From UBA11872 sp965198285 (lineage in GTDB: Bacteria; Chloroflexota; UBA11872), in contig OZ240251.1 of NCBI GenBank assembly GCA_965198285.1, positions 1,736,001 to 1,800,000 on the forward strand: a stretch of 64,000 nucleotides of DNA. Direction: 5' to 3'. This document shows, piece after piece, positions 52,512 to 61,981 of the stretch; positions within the stretch are counted from its first letter, which is position 1; each line of letters opens with the position of its first letter. The notes below the pieces were generated by a model. The model was not told where the DNA came from. It ran no database searches and worked only from the letters and a program-made list of their open reading frames with translations. The position numbers and the translations under genes were made by a program.

Positions 52512-54071
52512 ATGGCGGACACGACGCGGGTGGCTGCGTCGTGGAGACCGACGGATCGAGGGCCGCTGGTTTCAAGGCGGGCGGCGCTGCGCCTTCTCCG
52601 GCGATTGGGGCTGGGAGTCGGCGGGTCAATCGCATTGGCGGCCTGAGACTCGCCAGGCAGTGGCGGTGAAGTCGGGACGGATTTGGAAAGAAGGACCGAA
52701 GCGACGCCTGAAGATGCGCATGACTCGACGCCGGCCGCGGAAACGGCTAGGAGTCATGTTTCGGCAGCGATGATTGATCAGCCTGCACTTCGCGAGTCTG
52801 TCTTAGTCGAGTTTTCGACCGACAGCATTTACGGCCCTCGTGCTGCGGCCATGCAGTGGGGGTTGCGGCGCTTAGTTGAGATTCGGACCGAAATATACGT
52901 CAAGCTTGAGCCGAGCGAGAATCTCCAGATTCGATTCTTGGCAGATAATCTGCCACATGTTGCGCTCGTGCATCAGCATGATTTCCTGAGCTTTCGTGGA
53001 GACGGGGCATTCACTGAAGTGAGTGACTTACTTGAACAGATGCACGTTGATAACGACGATTACTACTTCCTTCTCGACACACATACATTCAACGATCTTG
53101 ATCATTCATTTCCGCCGCCGCAGACGATCAATGGCCCGCAGTACGGAATGCCGTTTGAGTTTGAGATTAGCGGGTTCGTGGGAAACACCTCCCTGGCAGA
53201 GCAATACGGTGTCGATTTCCCTATCAGCGTAGATTCGTGGACCTGGGACGACTGGACGGAGTGGGACGCGAAGATGACTGATGCTGACGCTGGCACCTAC
53301 GGAACCTGGGCGCGACAGGATTATCAATACCAGTACTTGCCACAAATGTATTCCAACGGACTCAAAAAGCCCTTTGATGACGGCCTAACGAAGACCATGT
53401 TTGACCAGCCGGAAGCGCTGGAAGCCTGGGAATATCTGATCAACAAGATATTTGTACACCGAACGTCGCCGCCGGCCGATCATATCAAGACAATTTCGGG
53501 CGACTACCAGGATCCGTTTACGGCCGGCAAGATTGGCATCTGGCCTTCAGGCCGAGTCTATTCGACCGGTTTTGCACTGCCGTTCATCAAAGATCGATTC
53601 CACTGGACACTGCTCCCAGCAGTAGTGGCCGCACGGGGCGGCTCGCCCGGGCATGGAGCCGACGCGGAACCAAACCTGATTACGCGCAGCGCTTCTCGCG
53701 ACGGGTTGGAGGAGCCTTCGCTGGCGCTGGCCGTGTATCTGGCGGGCCAGGAGTTCCAGGTCCGCGTTGGGATTGAGCGTGGGCACGTGCCCGTACACAA
53801 GGCGGCCCTGAGAGTGCCGGAATCTCGTGATCCGCCACCAGACGGAATGAAGTGGCTGAAGATCTACGCCGACCGGCCGGACAACCGTGGGCTGTTCCCA
53901 TTTAGCTCTTGGCGTGATTGGTGGATCCGTTACCAACGGCTTGGCAAGGCCGGCTGGGACGGCACACAAGCCCCGGCCGAGGCGCTTGAGGCTTGTCAGG
54001 CGTGGGGCGTGGCGCACCTGTCGCGGTATGAGGGGCCGAAGCCGTACGTAGCTGAGCCGGTGTATCCGTAA
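52512..54071 (+). pseudogene. Substrate-binding protein 3 with in-frame TGA at the lipobox Cys
   Basis: Frame from the ATG at 52512 reads a leader parallel to SBP 2 (LVSRRAALRLLRRLGLGVGG), then ALAA and a TGA at 52644-52646, where SBP 1 and 2 have TGC/TGT for the lipobox Cys. The frame is otherwise intact to 54071, with all family motifs (GPRAAAMQWGL, SWTWDDWTEWD, KTMFDQPEALEAW, EPVYP). Translation restarting at TTG 52683 would give a protein with no signal. Either a recent nonsense mutation or, less likely, recoding. It begins 15 bases after the SBP 2 stop. Confidence 0.75.
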
Positions 54072-54108
54072 CCGCACTGGTCGTGCGGCGCGTCTCGGCT
54101 GAGCCGGG

Positions 54109-54403
54109 CCGAACCCACGATGTCCGCCTCAAAGAACGTGGTGTGTAGCCCGTGGCTCTTGGAGTGGCATCGTGCGGCCTCGATCAAGCGAGGCGAGATT
54201 TTCACCCCCACAACAGCGGCGCGGTGCCGGGCCAACAGGCGGGCCAGGTGGGCCTGGCCGCAGCCGGCGTCAAGCACTTTGCGACCCGCGACATCGCCCG
54301 CCAGACGGAGCAGGCGGCGAGCCAGCCTGGACTGGAGCAGCCTGAGCAGTCCTTCGCGGACAAGGCTGACGTAGGCCTCGGCGTGTATCTCGTAGGTGTC
54401 CAA
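54109..54403 (-). pseudogene. Truncated methyltransferase (N-terminal part)
   Basis: Minus-strand sequence from an ATG at 54403 matches the first ~98 residues of the intact methyltransferase at 58096-58782: EIHAEAYVSLVR, RKVLDAGCGQAHLARLLAR and PRLIEAARCHSKS. After FFEAD the similarity ends and the frame runs into the antisense of SBP 3. The similarity also covers about 16 bp of upstream leader (tcagcgatg), ending near 54418. It is a relic of the tandem duplication of this block. Confidence 0.8.
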
Positions 54404-54429
54404 CTCAGCGATGCCTCATCCGAATTCGG

Positions 54430-54535
54430 GACGATCCGTGGTGGCCGGGGCGCGGCGGACGGCCTTGGATTCGCGGCAGCAGCGGATGGCGAACGCGCCT
54501 TTCCTGGCGCGGGTGGAGCGGCGTCTGGCTGCCAT
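54430..54535 (-). pseudogene. nth 5-prime fragment
   Basis: From an ATG at 54535 the minus strand reads MAARRRSTRARKGAFAIRCC, then RESKAVRRAPA, matching endonuclease III residues 1-31 (MAAKRRTTRAKSSAFNIRRW, then RESKAVRRARA). Upstream, ggaaggatat and gaggcggc are shared with the region before the true nth. It sits back to back with the truncated methyltransferase and fixes the breakpoint of the block duplication at about 54420-54440. Confidence 0.85.
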
Positions 54536-54684
54536 GCCGGAAGGATATCTGGCGGGATGGAGAGGCGGCCATGTTGTCTTGGCGCTCGTCTGTAGCGGGC
54601 AGGTACTTCAATGCAACGCACTAGACTGGCCACTGGACGGCTCTTCGGGCTGCGATGCAGTAGCGCCTTCAGAAAGGCTGGGTC

Positions 54685-56355
54685 TTGGCTTCCAAGCGAC
54701 GCGTGACTCGGCGTCGAATGCTAGGCCTCGTTGGTGCGCTGGGCGTTGGAACCGCGGGCGCAGCCGCCCTGGCTGCTTGCAGCGAGCCTCAGGTAATAGA
54801 AAAGATTGTGACCCAGACGGTCCAAAAGATCGTGACGGTTCCAGTCGAGAAGATTGTGACGGTTGAAGTCGAGAGGGTTGTCGAAAAGATAATTGCGGTT
54901 CCGGTCGAGAAGATCGTCACTGTGCCGGTGGAGAAGATCGTCACGGTCAAAGTCGAGCGGATCGTTGAGAAGTTGGTCACGGTAGAAGTGTAAAAAGTTG
55001 TTGAAGCTCCGGTCGAGAAAGTCGCGACGGAGGTTGTCACGCCGGAGCCAACACCGGTACCGCCGTACGGGGAGATCCGATTTGTGACCGACCACACGGC
55101 TGGTCCGCGCGGCGCGGCGATGCAGTGGGGTCTAGAGCGCTTCGCCGAGAAGCGACCGGATGTCTTCGTGAAGCTGGAACCGGCCGCCAACCTGATCGAC
55201 GACTTGGCGATCCAGTTCGCCGCCGGGACGGCGCCGCACGTGGCGCTGCTCTCGCAGGCGGACTTCCTACGCTTCTATGAAGAGGGCGCGTTCGCGGAGA
55301 TCACCGAGGAACTGGCGAAGCGCGACGACTTCGTCCCCGAGGACTACTACTTCCTGCCGGACGCGTATACGTTCAACCACATCGACCACTCGTTCCCGCC
55401 GCCGCCCTTGATGACAGATCCGCAGTTCGGGATGCCCTTCCAGATCGGAATCAGCGGCTTTGTGGCCAACCTCTCCCTGGCCGAGGCGGCCGGGGTGACG
55501 CTGCCGGACAGCGACGGCGGGTGGACCTGGGACGACTGGACGGAGTGGGACGCCAAGATGACCGATCCCGACACGGCTACGTATGGCACCTGGGCGCGCG
55601 ACGACTACGAGTTCCAGTACATGCCCCAGATGTACTCCAATGGCATGGCCAAGCCGTTTGACGACCGGCTGACGAGGACGATGTTCGATTTGCCCGAGGC
55701 CGGGGAGGCCTGGGAGTACCTGATCAACAAAATCTTCGAGCACAGGACGTCGCCGCCGGCCGACCAGTGGAGGGAGCTGGGCGGTGAGTACGGCAACCCG
55801 TTTGCCGCCGGCAAGATAGGCATCTGGCCGTCGGGCCGGGTGTACACGACTGGGTATCCGGTGCCGCGCATCAAGGACCTGTTCCAGTGGACGCTGCTGC
55901 CGGAAGTGATCGCCGCTCGCGGCGGTCCGCCGGGACACTCCTGGCAAGATCAGCCAAACCTCGTGACGAACAGCGCCGAGCGCGACGGCTTGGAGGAGCA
56001 GTCCACGGCGCTAGCTGTGTTTCTTGCGAGTGAGGAATACCAGAGCAAGGTTGGCACCGACCGCGGCCACATGCCCGTGCACCGCAATGCCATCGGCGCC
56101 CCGGCCTCGCTGTCGCCGCGCCCCGAGGGCAGGAAGTGGCTGAAGGTCTATGCGGACCGACCGGACAAGCGCAGCCTCTACCCCTTCAACACCTGGCGTG
56201 AGTGGTGGCTCCAGCACCGCGCGCTGGGCCAGATGGGCTGGGTTGGCGAGCATTCGCCAGCCGAGTCCCTGGCGGCCTGTCAGGACTGGGGTGTTCAGCA
56301 CTTGGCCTCCTACGAGGGTCCGAAGCCGTTTGTGAGTTCGCAGGTGTATCCGTAG
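54685..56355 (+). pseudogene. Substrate-binding protein 4 with in-frame TAA in the linker
   Basis: A close relative of SBP 1: TTG start at 54685 (GAAAGG upstream), VTRRRM leader, lipobox LAAC with Cys32, then Val-Glu-Lys repeats. A TAA at 54991-54993 (codon 103) replaces an expected GAA in VEV-E-KVVEAPVEKV. The same frame then runs intact to 56355 with the whole binding domain (EIRFVTDHTAGPRGAAMQWG, WTWDDWTEWD, GKIGIWPSGR). As it stands the product is cut in the linker. One G-to-T change would explain it; a sequencing error is possible. Confidence 0.75.
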
Positions 56356-56388
56356 GTGGGGTTGGGGCGACTGGAGAGCGAGCGAGAG

Positions 56389-57975
56389 ATGGTCGGTGCG
56401 GGGCGACCAATGGGTTTGGGACCAAGGGTTTCGCGGCGGCGGGCGCTGGGGTTGGTGGGGCGGTTGGGGTTGGGTGTTGGCGGGGCGGCGATGGGCGGGG
56501 TGTTACAGAACCCTCAGATTCGGACCGCCGCGGCCGCCGATCACGCGGCTGCCCTAGACGAGCCGGCGGTTGTTGCGGAGCGACGGCCTTACTCGGCGAG
56601 CGTCGAAGTGCGCTATGCAACCGACAACTTCTTGGGTCCGCGCGGTGCCGCGATGCGGTGGGGGCTGGAGCGATTTGCCCAGATGCGGCCGGACATCAAC
56701 GTCCGCGTGGAGCGGGTTGGCACTTTCGCAGCCAATCTGAGGCAGTTCCTTGGTCCGAAGCCACCGCCTCCTCCGCTCAGCGTGTACACGGGCGATGCTC
56801 GACAGATTCAGCGCGCACTTCAGCGTCGAGATCCGGAGCCGCCGCCTCACGTGGTGTTGCTCTCGCAGGCGGAGTTTCTGCGCTTCGTCGACGAGGGCGC
56901 CTTTGCGCCGATAGACGACTGGCTGGCTAAAAGTTCCGACTTCGCGCCGGAGGACTTCTTCTTCGTGCCCGATACCTTTAGCCACGACAAGCTCGACCAC
57001 TCGTATCCGCAGCCCGTGATGTCGCCGACCTACCAGTATCGCCAGTTCGGGTTGCCGTTCGAGCTGTCGATCAGCGGGTTTCTGGCCAATGTGTCGCTGG
57101 CCGAGAGCGCGGGGGTTCGGTTGCCGGGCAGCGAGAAGTCGTGGACTTGGGACGACTGGACGGAGTGGGACGCGCGGATGACCGACCCCGAGACCGGCAC
57201 CTTCGGAACCTGGGCGCGGGATGACTACGCGGGCCAGTACATGCCGCAGATGTACACGAACGGACTGAAGAAGCCGTTCGACGATGGTCTGACGAAGACC
57301 ATGTTCGATCAGCCTGAAGCGCTGGAGGCGTGGTCGTATCTGATCGACAAGGTCTTCGAACGGAAGACGTCGCCTACAGTCCGTGAAGCCAGGGCACTGG
57401 CCGGTGAGCACGGCAATCCATTTGCCGCCGGGAAGATTGGCATCTGGCCAACCGACAAAGTTGGCTCAACTGGTGTCGAAGCAGCCCAGATCAAGGACCG
57501 CTTCACGTGGACGCTCTTGCCTGAAGTTATCGCTCCGGGTGGCGGGCCACCAGGGCATTCATGGTCGATGCGGGCAAATCTGGTAACAGTTGGCGCGTGG
57601 CACGAGGGCAGCGTTGAACAGGCCGTGCATCTCGTGCTCTATCTCGCGGGCGAGGACTACCAGGGCCGGGTTGGCGTTGAGCGCGGGCATGTGCCGGTGC
57701 ACAAGTCCGCGATCGATGAACCGGATTCCGAAGCGTCGCCGCCGGAGGGGATGAAGTGGCTGAAGGTGTACGCGGACCGGCCGGATAACCGGAGTCCGTA
57801 CCCATTCGAGGGCTGGGAGACGTGGTGGCGGCATCACAAGGGACTGGCCTGGAAGGGATGGTTTGGGACGCAGTCGGCCGAGGAGTCGCTGGCGGCGTGC
57901 CAAGCATGGGGCGAACGGTACTTCTCGTTCTACGACGGACCGAGACCGTTTGTGCGTGAGCCGGTGTATCCGTAG
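56389..57975 (+). CDS. Substrate-binding protein 5, no lipobox Cys
   Basis: A 528-residue paralogue following SBP 4 by 33 bases. The leader VSRRRALGLVGRLGLGVGG is like that of SBP 2, but the expected Cys region reads AAMGGVLQ, so the protein would be Tat- or Sec-exported without a lipid anchor, or stay membrane-held by its uncleaved helix. An insertion with PKPPPPPLSVYTGDARQIQR precedes the conserved HVVLLSQAEFLRF. Otherwise the family motifs are intact through EPVYP. It looks functional in sequence, but has lost the anchor. Confidence 0.78.
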   Translation: MVGAGRPMGLGPRVSRRRALGLVGRLGLGVGGAAMGGVLQNPQIRTAAAADHAAALDEPAVVAERRPYSASVEVRYATDNFLGPRGAAMRWGLERFAQMRPDINVRVERVGTFAANLRQFLGPKPPPPPLSVYTGDARQIQRALQRRDPEPPPHVVLLSQAEFLRFVDEGAFAPIDDWLAKSSDFAPEDFFFVPDTFSHDKLDHSYPQPVMSPTYQYRQFGLPFELSISGFLANVSLAESAGVRLPGSEKSWTWDDWTEWDARMTDPETGTFGTWARDDYAGQYMPQMYTNGLKKPFDDGLTKTMFDQPEALEAWSYLIDKVFERKTSPTVREARALAGEHGNPFAAGKIGIWPTDKVGSTGVEAAQIKDRFTWTLLPEVIAPGGGPPGHSWSMRANLVTVGAWHEGSVEQAVHLVLYLAGEDYQGRVGVERGHVPVHKSAIDEPDSEASPPEGMKWLKVYADRPDNRSPYPFEGWETWWRHHKGLAWKGWFGTQSAEESLAACQAWGERYFSFYDGPRPFVREPVYP

Positions 57976-58095
57976 CGGCATACAGTCAACGGCGCATCTC
58001 GGCGGAGACGTCCCCGGTTCCTAGAACGTCCCGCCGGCGATCTTTGGTTTCGTGGTTTCGTTTGCTCGCGGTGTATATGCACATGCCCGCGATGG

Positions 58096-58782
58096 CTACG
58101 ACCGCACGAGTTCGAGGATCATCAGTGAAGGAACCGAGACACTTGGGGGAGCCGGGTTCTGCGGGGCGGGTCCAACGTCCTCCAGCGTGCGCAGGAGGAA
58201 CCCGCTCGTCCGGAAGGCTGTCACGAGGTCTTCAATCGTTTGGTGGTAGTAGGGCGCTTCAAAGCCCACGCGCTCTATGCCGAAGACGCGGCCAATCGAC
58301 CCGGACGCGAAGTAGGTTTCGAGCTTGCGCCGTATCACGGCCGAGTAGGGGTTGTTGAGGGACAGCAGGAAGCGACCCTCTGGTTTGAGAACCTCGCTCG
58401 CCGTGCGCAGGAGACCCATGTGGTCCGCAACGCTGTCGAGCAGCATGTTCGCGGCGACCAAGTCAAATTGCTCCCGATAGGCGGGGAGGCCACGTGTGAG
58501 GTCCGCCTCCAGATACCTGATGTCCAACCGGCGGCTGTCGGCATGGCTTCGCGCCGCCTCGATCAAGCGCGGTGAGACGTCAACGCCAACGACGTTGGCC
58601 CCTTGCCGGGCGAACAGGCGGGCCAGGTGACCCTCGCCACAGCCGGCGTCGAGGACCCTGCGGCCGGAGACATCGCTCGCAAGGTGGAGCAGCCGGCGAG
58701 CAAGCCTGGACACGAGACGCCCGAGTGTTCCGCCGCGTACGAGGCTGACGTAGGCCTCGGCGTGTTCGTCGTAGCTGTCCAC
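58096..58782 (-). CDS. Class I SAM-dependent methyltransferase
   Basis: A 228-residue methyltransferase with SAM motif VLDAGCGEGHLARLF (43-57), acidic VGVDVSPRLIEAAR (65-78), FDLVAANMLLDSVAD (motif IV) and LKPEGRFLLSLNNP. The substrate is unknown; the layout resembles UbiE/COQ5-like type 11 enzymes. It lies antisense to the SBP genes and is the intact member of the pair whose truncated copy is at 54109-54403. Start ATG at 58782. Confidence 0.87.
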   Translation of the reverse strand: MDSYDEHAEAYVSLVRGGTLGRLVSRLARRLLHLASDVSGRRVLDAGCGEGHLARLFARQGANVVGVDVSPRLIEAARSHADSRRLDIRYLEADLTRGLPAYREQFDLVAANMLLDSVADHMGLLRTASEVLKPEGRFLLSLNNPYSAVIRRKLETYFASGSIGRVFGIERVGFEAPYYHQTIEDLVTAFRTSGFLLRTLEDVGPAPQNPAPPSVSVPSLMILELVRS

Positions 58783-58955
58783 GTCAGCGATGTCCCTGTG
58801 GCGCCCTTGACGATTGATTTTGTCGGATTCGACTGCCCTCGCGTGCCCGACAGCCGGCCGGCCGCTCGCGTAGAATCGGGCGCGCGCAAGGCGGAGTCGG
58901 AATCGTAGCTATAGCTCGCTGTAAGGCAGCACCCGAACGGATAGCACGGCGGCGG

Positions 58956-59147
58956 TTGTTGCGCGCCGTGTCCGTATCGACTCTTGTGGTTGTCGGGGGC
59001 GTATTGAGCGCCTGCATGGGGGATCCGTCGCGGGACGACCAGGGGTATTACAAGTTCGCCCGCATTCGATCGCGGGGAGCCTATGAGTACGACCCGCAGG
59101 AGCGCGAGCGGCTGCGGCAGGAGTACAAGGCGAGCGGCGGTTCGTAG
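58956..59147 (+). CDS. Tiny lipoprotein (63 residues)
   Basis: TTG or slightly later GTG (58968) start; hydrophobic leader VSTLVVVGGVLSAC with lipobox Cys20, then a charged mature part with DPSRDDQGYYKFARIRSRG and a helical Arg/Glu-rich end. The mature protein is only about 44 residues. No family is recognised. Two other tiny lipoproteins (59314 and 61611) lie within 3 kb. Confidence 0.55.
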   Translation: MLRAVSVSTLVVVGGVLSACMGDPSRDDQGYYKFARIRSRGAYEYDPQERERLRQEYKASGGS

Positions 59148-59313
59148 GCGCGCCACGGGTCCAGCGCGGCCACGGGTTCAGCGGCGACACCGAGTATAGG
59201 TGCCGGCTGGCGTGCCGGAATCCGGTTCCAATGGCGCGGACGCCAGCGGTTCGCGGGGTGCGGATATACTTCCTGGTCATAGCAGAGGCTGCTTTCGCAC
59301 TCGCGAGGTTCTC

Positions 59314-59523
59314 ATGGGTAGTGACAGGTCACGACTGGTTCGGACGGCACCTTCCGCGGGCACGCGAATCGAGCGGCGCCGACTGCTGGTGCTGGGCGCC
59401 GCCGCTGTGGTAGCCGCGGTTGGGAGCGCGGCCTGTGGCGCGGAAAACGAAGGCGCCGGAACGCGCGACAATCCGTTCCCGTATAGCGAAGAGCGAACCA
59501 ACCGGCTGCGTACACGCATGTAG
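59314..59523 (+). CDS. Tiny Tat-like lipoprotein (69 residues)
   Basis: The ATG at 59314 gives IERRRLLVLGAAAVVAAVGSAAC: a twin-Arg signal with lipobox Cys, followed by about 28 residues including GTRDNPFPYSEERTNRLR. The frame upstream to 59200 has no signal features. The product is too short for a binding domain and matches no family I know. It is divergent from nothing obvious; the SBP 6 gene converges on it. Confidence 0.5.
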   Translation: MGSDRSRLVRTAPSAGTRIERRRLLVLGAAAVVAAVGSAACGAENEGAGTRDNPFPYSEERTNRLRTRM

Positions 59524-59717
59524 TCCCGCGGCGCGGCTACAGCGGCCGCGCCTCTTAGGTGCGGAGCGTGTCGAATCGTCGGCTGCTGCGGTGTCAGCTT
59601 TGCCCGCCATTTGTAGACAGGGCGTCGACGCCGGAAGCCAGCATTAAGGTCGAAACCCGGCGCCTGAGCGCCGGGTCTCGATTCCGCAAACGTCCGAAGT
59701 TCGGACGCTCGTTGGGA

Positions 59718-61208
59718 TTACAGCCGTGGGAAGCCAAACTTCTCACGACCATCGTTGAGCTGGTCGTGCTGACTGGCGAGGACCGTGCGCACCAGGTTCT
59801 TGGCCTCTTCAATCACCTGGTCAACCGTCTTGTCACCCAAGTAGGCGGCATCCGGGGTCTTGCGCCACTCGTACATCTCCCACCAGGCGGGGAGCGCCAT
59901 CATCAGGTGGCGGTTCACGTTGTCAACGTCGGCGTAGGCCTTGAGCCACTCCATGCCCTCGGGCGGCGGCGCCTTGGCCTCGACCGAGTCGAAGACGCCG
60001 CGGTGCATGGGCAGATGGCCTCGGTCAATGGCCACTCGACCCTGGTATTGCGGACCGCCCAGGAACAGGATGAGGTCGGTGGCCTCCTCGATCGTGCCGA
60101 ACCGCTCCGCGCCGTTCGTGACCAAGTGCGGCTGGTCATTCCACTCGTGAATTTCCGTTCCGAGCGACGCCAGCGGCATGGGCCCCAGCGACCACGTGAA
60201 GCGGTCCTTGATGCGCGGGACGTGGTAGCCGGTGGTGTAGACCACGGAACTCAACCAAGACCACACCTTGCCGGCAGCGAACGGGTTTCCGAACTCGCCC
60301 GCCAACCGCTTGTTGTCGGCGAGCGGGAACGAAACGTTTTCCTTGTGAATCAGCCCCACGGAAAAGTTCAGACCGAAGTCCCCGCCGTCGTCGAAGACGA
60401 TCAACTCGGTCTCTTCCGCATTGCGCATGGCCTTGGCACCCGACATGAACGCCATGGGACTCCAGTGGAACTCGTAGCCGTTGTGGGCCCAGGTGCCCCA
60501 CTGGTCCTTCTCGACGTCCGTCACTTTCTTGCAGGACTCGAGGAACTCGTTCTCGTAGGTCCAGCCCTCGCTGGGGAACTCGACCCCGGCTTCCTCACCC
60601 ATGGTGGTGTTCATCACAATGCCGCCCAGGGCGCCCTGGAAGGGCATCCCGAACTGCGCGCCCTCGATCACCTTCGCGGGGTTGGATCCCTCGTCATGCG
60701 CGTGGTCGTGGTTGACGGTGTACAAGTCTGGAATGAAGTAGTAGTCCTCAGCGATGTAGTCGTCACGCTGGGCCAGGACGTCGTTGATCTGGGTGAAACC
60801 ACCCTCGTTGACGAAGGCGCCAAGCATGCCGCCGTCGAGCATGGCCACTTCGGCCTGGGTGCCGGCGGCCATCTGCAACGGGAACACGCTGGTGGCGTAG
60901 TCGGCCGGCTGCGGGATGAACTTGACGAAAATGTCGGGCCGTTGGCTGGCGTACTCCTTGAGGCCCCATTGCATGGCTGCGCCACGGGGACCCGAGGTGT
61001 GGTCGCCGACGTAGCTCAGCGTTACGCTCTCGCGCTGGGGCGGCGCCGGTGTGGCTGCCGGAGCGGCAGTTACCGCCACCGCGGCGGGCGCAGGCTCAGC
61101 TTCGGGTTCCGACTCACCACAGGCCGCCAGGATGGCCATGCCGCTGATGCCAACGGCGCCAACTCCCGCGCCGCGCAGGATGGTGCGCCTCGATGGGCGA
61201 TTGCTCAT
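59718..61208 (-). CDS. Lipoprotein substrate-binding protein 6
   Basis: A 496-residue, more distant member of the SBP family. Leader PSRRTILRGAG, lipobox LAAC with Cys30, Ala/Pro linker, then LSYVGDHTSGPRGAAMQWGL (69-88 approx.), FGNPFAAGKVWSWLSSVVYTTG, YQGRVAIDRGHLPMHR and GMEWLKAYADVDN. The C-terminus ends differently from the others (REKFGFPRL). GGAGGGG lies upstream of the ATG at 61208. It is on the opposite strand, intact, and again without transporter subunits. Confidence 0.87.
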   Translation of the reverse strand: MSNRPSRRTILRGAGVGAVGISGMAILAACGESEPEAEPAPAAVAVTAAPAATPAPPQRESVTLSYVGDHTSGPRGAAMQWGLKEYASQRPDIFVKFIPQPADYATSVFPLQMAAGTQAEVAMLDGGMLGAFVNEGGFTQINDVLAQRDDYIAEDYYFIPDLYTVNHDHAHDEGSNPAKVIEGAQFGMPFQGALGGIVMNTTMGEEAGVEFPSEGWTYENEFLESCKKVTDVEKDQWGTWAHNGYEFHWSPMAFMSGAKAMRNAEETELIVFDDGGDFGLNFSVGLIHKENVSFPLADNKRLAGEFGNPFAAGKVWSWLSSVVYTTGYHVPRIKDRFTWSLGPMPLASLGTEIHEWNDQPHLVTNGAERFGTIEEATDLILFLGGPQYQGRVAIDRGHLPMHRGVFDSVEAKAPPPEGMEWLKAYADVDNVNRHLMMALPAWWEMYEWRKTPDAAYLGDKTVDQVIEEAKNLVRTVLASQHDQLNDGREKFGFPRL

Positions 61209-61610
61209 GCTGTCCCCTCCGTGAAGGCAAGGCCTTTAAACTCGCAGCAGACCACCTGCCGCGATCCCTGGACGACGCTCCAGCACCGGCCGGAGCACGC
61301 GCCGCCGGTCACCGCTTGCCTCGGTGCACCGTGCTTCGCGAGGGCAGCTTGTTTTATTTGGAACTACCCGTCAAGTGTCTTATCGTGTCCAGAACTGCTC
61401 GTGGAGTGTCTTGTTGCGACTAAGACTAGCCGTCACGAGCCGGGGACGAGATTGCTTCTGTTCTGGACGGACGCGGCGCCTTGCTGCTCACCGGCGGTGG
61501 GCGCAGAGCCGGACGTTTGCGTCAAACGGCGACTATTGAGGCCTGACTCGAGGAGCGGCTTGAATCGTGGAGACTTGTAGCTGGGACCCCTGCGAAGGGC
61601 GAAGCCTGCT
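61209..61610. other. Intergenic region upstream of SBP 6
   Basis: 402 bp between the divergent SBP 6 and a tiny lipoprotein gene. It contains a relatively AT-rich stretch (ttgttttatttgg near 61350) that may hold the SBP 6 promoter, and two copies of agtgtctt about 35 bp apart. No gene was recognised. Confidence 0.4.
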
Positions 61611-61844
61611 GTGCCGGTGACGGAAACGACCGCGATGGTCCAGCGACCCAAGGGCGATCCGAGGAGCGTTGGACGTCGGCGCATGCTGCTGGTGGCGACG
61701 GCTGCGGTGAGTTCCTTCGCGCTGGCGGCCTGCGTTGACAAGCCTCCACCGAGTGAGGTTACGCCGTTCGCGTTTCCGGCCGTGAGCGCGGGCCAGAAGG
61801 ACACGGCGCAGTTCGGCGCTCGCAGCGGCCCGACGGTTCCCTGA
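61611..61844 (+). CDS. Tiny lipoprotein (77 residues)
   Basis: The GTG start gives a basic N-terminus, VGRRRMLLVATAAVSSFALAAC as signal with lipobox Cys, and a mature part of about 37 residues with PPPSEVTPFAFPAVSAGQ. Like the small lipoproteins at 58956 and 59314 it has a complete export signal but almost no mature domain. No family is recognised. Confidence 0.5.
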   Translation: MPVTETTAMVQRPKGDPRSVGRRRMLLVATAAVSSFALAACVDKPPPSEVTPFAFPAVSAGQKDTAQFGARSGPTVP

Positions 61845-61916
61845 GATTGACCTAACAGCCGCAGGAAGCGCGCGCGAGATACGCGGTTGATCGGCCGCCG
61901 GCGCGTCAGAGGTCGC

Positions 61917-61922
61917 TACACT
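61917..61922 (+). promoter_or_regulatory. -10-like hexamer before the VanW-family gene
   Basis: tacact within gctacactgaag, about 60 bases before the start codon; shares the tacactgaa string with the site at 49058. No convincing -35 was seen. Confidence 0.25.
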
Positions 61923-61981
61923 GAAGTCTGTGACTGTGATGGGTCGCCATTGGAATCGGTGCGGCGGGTGAAGCACACCAA

